This document shows positions 18,067 to 26,791 of a stretch of 64,000 nt of DNA, one piece after another. The stretch covers positions 310,001 to 374,000 of the forward strand of contig JOGW01000010.1 in the NCBI GenBank assembly GCA_000721375.1. The letters run 5' to 3'. A program made the translations under genes and the position numbers. The notes under the pieces are model-generated. The model did not search any database, had not been told where the DNA came from, and saw only the letters and a program-made list of their open reading frames with translations. Source of the stretch: Streptomyces sp. NRRL B-3428 (lineage in GTDB: Bacteria; Actinomycetota; Actinomycetes; Streptomycetales; Streptomycetaceae). The first letter of the stretch is position 1; each line of letters opens with the position of its first letter.

Positions 18067-19047
18067 TCAGTTCTTGCAGCGCGGCAGGACCTGCTCCGCG
18101 AACAGGTGCATGCTGCGCCAGCCCTCGTCGATCGGCATACCGCCGCACAGCGGGTGCAGGACCAGGTTGTCCAGCGAGGTGTCCGATGCGGCCACGCACT
18201 CGTCCGGCGTGAGGATCCGGTAGACGCCCTCCTCGCGCAGTTCCTCGACGGTGCTCGCGCCCGAGCTGACCGCGGACTTGATGTCCTTGTTCTGCCAGGA
18301 CTTGTACATCTGCGCCTCGTGCAGGAAGTGGTGCCCGTACTCGGCCCAAGTGCGGTCCGGGTCCTCGGAGATGTGCAGGAGCGGGGTCTCCTCGCCGGGC
18401 ATCAGGATCCAGCCCTCGGTGCCGTACTCCGCGAGCTTCTCGTTGTAGTACGTCTCCAGTTCGGGCAGGTGCGCGCTGGGGAAGAAGGGCAGGCCGAGGC
18501 GGGCCGCGCGGCGAGCGGCGGGCTTGGAGGAGCCGCCGACCACGAGCATCGGGTGCGGGTCGGTGTACGGGCGCGGGGTGACGCGGACGGTGCGGCCCTC
18601 GTACTCGAAGGGCTCCCCGGTCCAGGCCTTGAGCAGCGTTTCGAGCAGGTGGTCCTGGAGCTTGCCGCGCCGGCCCCACTCGACGCCGAACATCTCGTAC
18701 TCCTCGGGCCGGTAGCCGATCCCCGCGACTGTCATCAGACGGCCCTTGCTCATCAGGTCGAGGACCGCGATCTCCTCGGCGATACGCAGAGGGTCGTGCA
18801 GGGGGCCGAGGATCGCCGAGATGGTGACGGCGATGTTGCGGGTGGCTCCGAAGATGCCGGCCGCGAAGGTGAACGGGCTGGGCAGCCAGTTGTTCTCGAC
18901 GCCGTGGTGCTCCTCGGTCTGGATCATGGTCATGCCCGCGCCGTCGGCGTAGCGAGCCATCTCCAGCGCGGCGCCGTAGCGGTCGGCGAGCTGGGCGGGT
19001 GAGCCTTCGGGGTCGATGAGGTTGAAGCGTGCGACCGAGACGGGCAT
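18067..19047 (-). CDS. Luciferase-like (LLM) flavin-dependent oxidoreductase
   Basis: A 326-residue TIM-barrel protein of the bacterial luciferase family, which uses FMNH2 or F420 to oxidise small organic substrates. The N-terminal strand, the TEEHH motif at about residues 44-48, a central DLMSKGRL segment and the ITPDECVA region near the C-terminus fit group II LLM proteins. It converges on glcP (28-bp gap) and lies 135 bp after the NCS1 transporter on the same strand, with a strong hairpin between them. The substrate is not evident; a nucleobase or related heterocycle is a guess from the neighbour. Start ATG 19047. Confidence 0.82.
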   Translation of the reverse strand: MPVSVARFNLIDPEGSPAQLADRYGAALEMARYADGAGMTMIQTEEHHGVENNWLPSPFTFAAGIFGATRNIAVTISAILGPLHDPLRIAEEIAVLDLMSKGRLMTVAGIGYRPEEYEMFGVEWGRRGKLQDHLLETLLKAWTGEPFEYEGRTVRVTPRPYTDPHPMLVVGGSSKPAARRAARLGLPFFPSAHLPELETYYNEKLAEYGTEGWILMPGEETPLLHISEDPDRTWAEYGHHFLHEAQMYKSWQNKDIKSAVSSGASTVEELREEGVYRILTPDECVAASDTSLDNLVLHPLCGGMPIDEGWRSMHLFAEQVLPRCKN

Positions 19048-19101
19048 GGCGGGCGTCCCCTTTGACGACGACGATGGTCGGGCGCGGGGGCGCGGATACG
19101 C

Positions 19102-19143
19102 GAACGTCCCCCTTCGGGCCGTGGGTCCGGCGAAGGGGGACGT
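19102..19143 (-). terminator. Terminator-like hairpin after the NCS1 transporter
   Basis: A perfect 14-bp stem (19102-19115 with 19130-19143) and a 14-nt loop between the NCS1 gene and the LLM gene on the minus strand. It would stop or attenuate readthrough. Confidence 0.7.
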
Positions 19144-19153
19144 TAGCTGACGT

Positions 19154-19196
19154 CGCGTCAGATGGACAGGGTCGAGACCGCGTCAGATGGACAGGG
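19154..19196 (-). repeat. 18-bp direct duplication spanning the NCS1 stop codon
   Basis: Exact copies at 19154-19171 and 19179-19196, 25 bp apart. The upstream copy (minus-strand sense, 19179-19196) contains the gene's stop codon and last residues. Confidence 0.93.
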
Positions 19197-20709
19197 CCGG
19201 AACGCGCTCTTCCTCGACGGCCTCGACGGTGCCCTCAACGGGCGCCTCGACGGCGGGCGTTGTGGGCTTGGTGCGCGGCAGCACGGCGTACAGCGCGCCC
19301 GCCACGACGATCGTGACCGCCCAGCCGAGACCGTTCTGTCCGGGCCAGGTGTCGGACAGCGGGCCCGCGAACCAGTCGACCTTGGTGAAGGCGAGACCGG
19401 TCAGCAGGGCCACGCCCCACGCGGTCATGGCCTGCCAGGCGAAGCCGCCCTTGTACCAGTAGGCGCTGGTGCGCGAGGTGTCGAGCAGCGCCTTCGCGTC
19501 GTACGCCTTGCGCGTCAGCATGTCGATGCCGAAGACGCCGATCCAGGCGGAGAACGCGACGGCGAGCAGCGTCAGGAACGAGATGAAGGAGCCGATGAAG
19601 CTGGTCGCCACGACCATGAGCAGGAAGCCGAAGACCAGGCTGATCACGGCGTTCACGGAGACCGCCCAGTGGCGCGGGACCTTGATGCCGAGGGTCTGCG
19701 CGGTGAAGCCGGCGGAGTACATCGACATCGAGTTGATCAGCAGCATGCCGACGAGCGCGATGAGGAGGTACGGGACGGCGATCCAGGTCGGAAGGAGCGC
19801 GCCGATGAAGGAGACCGGGTCCTGGGCATTGGCGAGGTCCGGGGTGCCGACCGCCATCACGGCGCCCATCAGGACCATCGGGAGCACGACGATGCCGGCG
19901 CCGCCGATCGTCGAGCCGACCATCTTGGGGGCGGAGGCGGTGCGCGGCAGGTAGCGGGTGAAGTCGGGGGCCGACGGGACCCAGCTGATGCCGCCCGCGC
20001 CGATCATGCCGATACCCGCGATGACCATCGCGGCCGAGCCGGCCGGCTTGTCGAAGACCGCGGACCAGTCGGTGTTCGCGATCAGGTAGACGAGCACGAG
20101 CACGCTGAAGGCGCCGAAGAGGTACGTGGACCACTTGCTGCAGACGCGCAGCGCGTTGATGCCCAGACCCGAGATCAGGAAGGTCAGCGCGACGAAGACC
20201 AGCAGCGTGACGATGATCAGCGCCGTGTTGGACTTGATGCCGAAGACCAGGTCGAGGACGGTCAGGATCGCGTACGCGCCGGTGACCGCGTTGATGGTCT
20301 CCCAGCCCCAGCGGGCGATCCAGATCAGCGAGCCCGGGAAGAGGTTGCCGCGCTGGCCGAAGACGGCGCGCGAAAGGGTCATACCGGGGGAGCCGCCGCG
20401 CTTGCCGGCGATCGAGATGAGACCCACGATGCCGTACGAGACGATCGGCGCGACCGCGGCGACGATCAGGACCTGCCAGAAGTTCAGACCGTTGAAGACC
20501 ACCAGGCCGGCGCCCATGGTCAGGAGCAGGACGCTGATGTTGGCGGCGACCCAGGTGGGGAACAGTTCGCGGATCCTGCCGGTGCGCTCGTTGTCGGGGA
20601 CCGGTTCGAGGCCCCGGGTCTCCATCGCGCTCTCGTTCTGCGGCAGGGCGCTCTGGTTCTGCGGTATCGCGCTCTCGGGCTGAGCTTCGGGCGTGGCAGA
20701 CGCAGACAT
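19183..20709 (-). CDS. NCS1 family nucleobase:cation symporter
   Basis: A 508-residue inner-membrane protein with 12 predicted helices, of the NCS1 (CodB/PucI/Fur) family that imports cytosine, hydantoins, allantoin or other nucleobases with H+ or Na+. Signature elements are the NISVLLLTMGAG region of TM1, the GGSPGMTLSRAVFGQRG loop, WVPSAPDFTRYLPR and the long acidic C-terminus. The CodB-like TM1 favours a cytosine or purine substrate, but this cannot be settled by eye. The start at 20709 has GGAG 7 nt upstream; the frame extends 21 codons further without conservation. Paired with the LLM gene downstream. Confidence 0.88.
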   Translation of the reverse strand: MSASATPEAQPESAIPQNQSALPQNESAMETRGLEPVPDNERTGRIRELFPTWVAANISVLLLTMGAGLVVFNGLNFWQVLIVAAVAPIVSYGIVGLISIAGKRGGSPGMTLSRAVFGQRGNLFPGSLIWIARWGWETINAVTGAYAILTVLDLVFGIKSNTALIIVTLLVFVALTFLISGLGINALRVCSKWSTYLFGAFSVLVLVYLIANTDWSAVFDKPAGSAAMVIAGIGMIGAGGISWVPSAPDFTRYLPRTASAPKMVGSTIGGAGIVVLPMVLMGAVMAVGTPDLANAQDPVSFIGALLPTWIAVPYLLIALVGMLLINSMSMYSAGFTAQTLGIKVPRHWAVSVNAVISLVFGFLLMVVATSFIGSFISFLTLLAVAFSAWIGVFGIDMLTRKAYDAKALLDTSRTSAYWYKGGFAWQAMTAWGVALLTGLAFTKVDWFAGPLSDTWPGQNGLGWAVTIVVAGALYAVLPRTKPTTPAVEAPVEGTVEAVEEERVPALSI

Positions 20710-20865
20710 GCACGTGCTCCGTGGGGGACGGGGGTGCCCTGTGGGGAGGGCGGGGAAGCATCCATCGTACATTCGCCCGAAAATGCCCCAATAGAGCCGT
20801 TCGTCCTTGGGGTGAATCTACAAGGGGAGACTCGCGGGCGGGACGTGGCTGATACTGGCCCTGTT

Positions 20866-22083
20866 ATGGAAATCGTCATCCTTGCTGTAGTCATCGCCCT
20901 GGTCGCGGTCGGTGCGATCAGCGGGCTCGTGGTCAGCGGCCGCAAGAAGAAGCAGCTGCCGCCCTCCGGCCCGTCGACCACACCGACCATCACCGCTCCC
21001 CCTGCCGAGCCGCACGTCGGCGACGAGGCCGCGGAGCCGAAGGAAGAGCCGCGCCGCACGATCGAGGAGGTGGAGCTCCCGAAGGCCGAGGCCCCCGCGC
21101 AGGAGGCCGCCCCGGTCGTCGTGGAGGAGCTCCCGCCCACGCCCGAGATCGACGTGCCCGAGCCCACGGCCGGCCGTCTGGTCCGGCTGCGCGCCCGGCT
21201 CGCCCGCTCCCAGAACTCGCTCGGCAAGGGGCTGCTCTCGCTGCTCTCGCGCGAGCACCTGGACGAGGACACGTGGGAGGAGATCGAGGACACCCTGCTC
21301 ACCGCGGACGTCGGTGTCGCGCCCACCCAGGAGCTCGTCGAGCGGTTGCGGGAGCGCGTGAAGGTCCTCGGCACGCGTACACCCGAGGAGCTGCGCGCCC
21401 TGCTGCGCGAGGAGCTGCTCGCGCTCGTCGGCACCGACATGGACCGTGTGGTCAAGACCGAGAACGACCGGGAGACCCCGGGCATCGTGATGGTCGTCGG
21501 TGTGAACGGCACCGGCAAGACCACCACCACCGGCAAGCTGGCCCGCGTCCTGGTCGCCGACGGCAACACCGTCGTCCTCGGCGCCGCGGACACCTTCCGT
21601 GCGGCGGCCGCCGATCAGCTGCAGACCTGGGGCGAGCGCGTGGGTGCCTACACCGTGCGCGGGCCCGAGGGCGGCGACCCGGCCTCCATCGCGTTCGACG
21701 CGGTGAAGGAGGGCAAGGAGATGGGTGTCGACGTGGTGCTCATCGACACCGCGGGCCGACTGCACACCAAGACCGGTCTCATGGACGAGCTCGGCAAGGT
21801 CAAGCGCGTCGTCGAGAAGCACGCGCCGCTCGACGAGGTGCTGCTCGTGCTCGACGCGACCACGGGTCAGAACGGCCTGGTGCAGGCCCGGGTCTTCGCC
21901 GAGGTCGTGGACATCACGGGCATCGTGCTCACGAAGCTGGACGGTACGGCCAAGGGCGGCATCGTGGTCGCGGTCCAGCGTGAGCTCGGGGTCCCGGTCA
22001 AGCTCGTGGGTCTCGGCGAGGGTCCGGACGACCTGGCTCCGTTCGAGCCGGAGGCGTTCGTGGATGCGCTGATCGGCGACTGA
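20866..22083 (+). CDS. ftsY: Signal recognition particle receptor FtsY
   Basis: A 405-residue GTPase that docks SRP-ribosome complexes at the membrane. Residues 3-22 form a hydrophobic helix, so this FtsY is probably membrane-anchored, as typical of actinobacteria. An acidic Pro/Glu linker (about 30-100) follows, then the N domain and the GTPase G domain: G1 GVNGTGKT at 212-219, DTFRAAA, DTAGR and TKLDG motifs. The ATG at 20866 is the first start that gives the membrane helix; the same frame is open far upstream, antisense to the NCS1 gene. Its partner Ffh is encoded 7 kb downstream. Confidence 0.97.
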   Translation: MEIVILAVVIALVAVGAISGLVVSGRKKKQLPPSGPSTTPTITAPPAEPHVGDEAAEPKEEPRRTIEEVELPKAEAPAQEAAPVVVEELPPTPEIDVPEPTAGRLVRLRARLARSQNSLGKGLLSLLSREHLDEDTWEEIEDTLLTADVGVAPTQELVERLRERVKVLGTRTPEELRALLREELLALVGTDMDRVVKTENDRETPGIVMVVGVNGTGKTTTTGKLARVLVADGNTVVLGAADTFRAAAADQLQTWGERVGAYTVRGPEGGDPASIAFDAVKEGKEMGVDVVLIDTAGRLHTKTGLMDELGKVKRVVEKHAPLDEVLLVLDATTGQNGLVQARVFAEVVDITGIVLTKLDGTAKGGIVVAVQRELGVPVKLVGLGEGPDDLAPFEPEAFVDALIGD

Positions 22084-22100
22084 GTTCTCTTGAGCGTGCG

Positions 22101-22133
22101 AAGGGCCCGCCCCCGTCGGGGGCGGGCCCTTTT
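22101..22133. terminator. Terminator between ftsY and the convergent Prim-Pol-like gene
   Basis: A perfect 14-bp stem (22101-22114 with 22118-22131), 3-nt loop, with TTTT following on the plus strand. It can serve both convergent genes. Confidence 0.9.
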
Positions 22134-22145
22134 GCCTGTCCGGTG

Positions 22146-22823
22146 TCAGCGCAGCGGTGAGGACGGTCCCGTACGGTGCGACGCATAAGCCAACGCCCCC
22201 AGCACCAACCGCGCCTGCGGCGGGTTGGACGCCGAGTCGAGACCCGGGGCACGCAGCCAGCGGACCGGGCCGAGGCCCGCGCGGTCCGACGGGGGAGCCG
22301 TGATGAAGTCGCCGCGGCCCAGGCCTCGCAGGTCGAGGGCGGCGTCGTCCCAGCCCATCCGGTAGAGGAGCGCGGGCAGTTCGGCCGCCGCCCCGGGAGC
22401 GACGAAGAACTGGGCGCGGCGGTCCGGGGTGGAGATGACCGGGCCGAGGGGGAGGCCCATCCGTTCAAGGCGGATCAGGGCGCGGCGGCCCGCCGACTCG
22501 GAGACCTCGAGGATGTCGAAGGTGCGGCCGACCGGGAGCATCGCGGCGGCACCGGGGAACTCGCCCCAGGCGCGGGTGACTTCGTCGAGCGTGGCGCCCG
22601 CGGGCAGCTCGCCGGCGAAGGAGAGGGGGTGGGCGCCGGGCGCCGCACACCTCGTGTCACCGCAGGAGCAACTGCCGGACGCGGCACGGGCACCCGGGAC
22701 GACGGCCCAGCCCCACAGCCCGGTGAACTCGGCCACGGCCGTGCACTCGGACATCCGACCGCGCCGCCGCGCACCGGTGCGGTTCTCGCGGATACCGCGG
22801 CTGCCGCCGATAGTGAAGCCCAT
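22146..22823 (-). CDS. Prim-Pol (bifunctional DNA primase/polymerase N-terminal) domain-like protein
   Basis: A 225-residue protein resembling the N-terminal domain of archaeo-eukaryotic-type primase/polymerases: a cysteine cluster CSCGDTRCAAPGAHP at about residues 52-66 and a FFVAPGAAAELPALLYRMGW segment. It is a stand-alone domain with no helicase part. The usual acidic metal-binding pair (DxD) is not obvious; the corresponding strand reads FDILEVSE, so catalytic activity is doubtful. The ATG at 22823 has an excellent GGAGGGG ribosome site. The gene sits between ftsY and nsdA, as I recall for other Streptomyces, so it is probably vertically inherited. Confidence 0.7.
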   Translation of the reverse strand: MGFTIGGSRGIRENRTGARRRGRMSECTAVAEFTGLWGWAVVPGARAASGSCSCGDTRCAAPGAHPLSFAGELPAGATLDEVTRAWGEFPGAAAMLPVGRTFDILEVSESAGRRALIRLERMGLPLGPVISTPDRRAQFFVAPGAAAELPALLYRMGWDDAALDLRGLGRGDFITAPPSDRAGLGPVRWLRAPGLDSASNPPQARLVLGALAYASHRTGPSSPLR

Positions 22824-23262
22824 GCCCCCTCCAACGGGTCGAACGCGTCCATGGTTACGAGCCGGAGTGCGCCCGTGACTCTCCGTGTGGCGGCGCCCCA
22901 TGGTCGGATGCGGCGCCCGGGATGGTCACGGGTGGTGAACGGGCGGCCGTGCGCCCCGGTGCGCATCGCTCCGCCCACTCCAGCCCGTCATGTGTCAAGT
23001 GAATCGCGTGTAGCCGAAGCTGAGTTCATTCGAAGGGGTGGCGAAAGGTGGCGTTTCCTGGAACGCCCTCGCCGGGAGGGTGATCGTAGGATTACTTTCG
23101 GTGCACAGACCCGGGGCCGTATGCGGTCGTGGGTATGCCGGAGGCAAGTCGGTTTCCTGTTCGACGGGTGAGCAAGTGCCGGACAAGGAGACCCGACTCA
23201 CGGCATTCTGTAGGGAGTTGAGGATTCAAGGGCCTCGGCGACAGAGGGATGGGGGCGTTCCA
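22824..23262. other. 439-bp divergent intergenic region upstream of nsdA
   Basis: No gene supported. A TAGGAT at 23087-23092 matches the HrdB -10 consensus and could drive nsdA with a leader of about 160 nt, but no good -35 stands 17-18 nt upstream. On the minus strand TTGACA (22992-22997) could be a -35 for the Prim-Pol-like gene, without a matching -10. Confidence 0.35.
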
Positions 23263-24732
23263 GTGGGCGGCACGGGAGGCGGTACGCATGCCGAGAAGCG
23301 CCCCAACGAGCAGCTGACGTCCTGGTTCGTACGCAGCGGCTGGTCGAAGGGTGAGCTGGCGCGGCAGGTCAACCGTCGCGCGCGCCAGATGGGCGCCAAC
23401 CACATCTCCACCGACACTTCGCGCGTACGCCGCTGGCTGGACGGCGAGCAGCCGCGCGAGCCCATTCCGCGGATCATGTCGGAGCTGTTCTCCGAGCGCT
23501 TCGGCTGCGTCGTCGCCGTCGAGGACCTCGGCCTGCGTGTGGCGCATCAGGCACCCTCCGTGTCCGGAGTGGATCTGCCGTGGACCGGTGAGCAGACGGT
23601 CGAGCTGATCAGCGAGTTCTCGCGCAGCGACCTGATGCTCGCCCGGCGGGGCTTCCTCGGTACCTCACTCGCCCTGTCCGCGGGCCCCTCCCTGATCGAG
23701 CCGATGCAGCGCTGGCTGGTGCCGACGCCGGCCGCGGCCGCCGCGCCCGAGCCGCCCATCCCGATCCGGCGTGGCAGCCGGCTGTCCGGGCCCGAGCTCG
23801 ATCTGCTCGAGTCGACCACCGTGATGTTCCGGCAGTGGGACGCGCAGTGCGGAGGAGGCCTCAGGCGCAAGGCGGTCGTGGGACAGCTGCACGAGGTGAC
23901 CGACCTGCTGCAGGAGCCGCAGCCCGACGAGACCCAGCGGCGGCTCTTCAAGATCGCGGCCGAACTCGCCGAGCTGGCCGGGTGGATGAGCTACGACGTG
24001 GGCCTGCAGCCCACCGCGCAGAAGTACTTCGTGCTCGCGCTGCACGCCGCCAAGGAAGGCGGGGACAAGCCGCTCGGCTCGTACATCCTGTCCGGGATGA
24101 GCCGGCAGATGATCCATCTCGGTCGGCCGGATGACGCTCTTGAACTCATCCACCTTGCGCAGTACGGCAGTCGGGACTGCGCCACTCCGCGTACGCAGGC
24201 GATGCTGTATGCGATGGAGGCCCGCGCGTACGCGAACATGGGCCAGCCCAGCAAGACCAAGCGGGCCGTGCGGATGGCCGAGGACACCTTCGCCGACGCG
24301 CTCGAAGCGGGCGAGCCCGAGCCCGACTGGATCCGCTTCTTCTCCGAAGCGGAGCTGAACGGGGAGAACGCGCACTCGTACCGCGACCTCGCCTATGTGG
24401 CGGGCCGCAGCCCCACGTACGCCTCGCTCGCGCAGCCCGTGATGGCGCGTGCGGTGGAGCTGTTCGCCGAGGACGCCGAGCACCAGCGGTCGTACGCGCT
24501 GAATCTGATCGGCATGGCGACCGTGCATCTGCTGCAGAAGGAGCCCGAGCAGAGCGTGGTGCTCGCGGAGAAGGCGCTGCGTGTGGCCAAGAGGGTGCGC
24601 TCCGAACGGGTCAACACCCGGCTCCGTAAGACCCTCGACTCGGTCGTACGCGACTTCGGCGAGGACAACAAGATCGTCGATCTGACCGACCGGCTCGCCC
24701 GGCAGCTGCCCGAGTCGGCGGAGGCCGTCTGA
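23263..24732 (+). CDS. nsdA: Negative regulator of differentiation and antibiotic production, NsdA
   Basis: A 489-residue Streptomyces regulator. Residues 15-70 (RPNEQLTSWFVRSGWSKGELARQVNRRARQ) form a divergent Xre-like N-terminal domain, and residues 190-480 are helical with TPR-like repeats (AQKYFVLALHAAKEGG, RTQAMLYAMEARAYANMGQ). In S. coelicolor nsdA disruption raises actinorhodin and sporulation; the position next to amtB-glnK-glnD is the same there. The GTG at 23263 was chosen because the residues upstream are not conserved. Identification is by N-terminal sequence and synteny from memory. Confidence 0.85.
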   Translation: MGGTGGGTHAEKRPNEQLTSWFVRSGWSKGELARQVNRRARQMGANHISTDTSRVRRWLDGEQPREPIPRIMSELFSERFGCVVAVEDLGLRVAHQAPSVSGVDLPWTGEQTVELISEFSRSDLMLARRGFLGTSLALSAGPSLIEPMQRWLVPTPAAAAAPEPPIPIRRGSRLSGPELDLLESTTVMFRQWDAQCGGGLRRKAVVGQLHEVTDLLQEPQPDETQRRLFKIAAELAELAGWMSYDVGLQPTAQKYFVLALHAAKEGGDKPLGSYILSGMSRQMIHLGRPDDALELIHLAQYGSRDCATPRTQAMLYAMEARAYANMGQPSKTKRAVRMAEDTFADALEAGEPEPDWIRFFSEAELNGENAHSYRDLAYVAGRSPTYASLAQPVMARAVELFAEDAEHQRSYALNLIGMATVHLLQKEPEQSVVLAEKALRVAKRVRSERVNTRLRKTLDSVVRDFGEDNKIVDLTDRLARQLPESAEAV

Positions 24733-24764
24733 ACCTGTAAGGCCCCGTGCACCACCCCTGAACC

Positions 24765-24848
24765 CCGGCCGCGGCCGGCCATTCCGAACCACTCGACTCG
24801 GCTCCCCCACCGCCAGGTCAACCGGATGGCCCCCGCGGCCGGCTTTTT
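24765..24848 (+). terminator. Possible terminator of nsdA (long-loop stem)
   Basis: A 10-bp perfect stem (24765-24774 with 24833-24842), loop of 58 nt, followed by CTTTTTG. The T run favours termination, but the loop is long. Confidence 0.45.
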
Positions 24849-24905
24849 GTGTGCTGCACAGGATAGATGCGGACACATCGCCCGACCGGGGCAGTTCATG
24901 TACGC

Positions 24906-24941
24906 GTAACACGCGCGACCTCTTCGTCACTGCCGCGAAAC
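24906..24941 (+). promoter_or_regulatory. GlnR-type operator upstream of amtB
   Basis: A perfect match to the published GlnR half-site pair gTnAc-n6-GaAAc: GTCAC at 24926-24930, 6 nt, GAAAC at 24937-24941. Twenty nt upstream a weaker copy reads GTAAC (24906-24910), 6 nt, GACCT. GlnR activates amtB-glnK-glnD in S. coelicolor under nitrogen limitation. The site lies 117 bp before the amtB start. The rest of the 325-bp nsdA-amtB gap shows nothing else beyond the weak terminator. Confidence 0.8.
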
Positions 24942-25057
24942 ATCGAGGGGCTTCCGCCGAAACGGCGCTGCGCGAACCTCTGGCTCATAACCGGCCCACC
25001 CCTCATGCACCGCCAGCTTCGCCCGCACGGGCCGCATACGACGACGAGGAGACGCCG

Positions 25058-26754
<1,697 letters not shown>

Positions 26755-26791
26755 CCGGCAACGGGTAACTGAACAGGCAAGGAGCTGCTGG

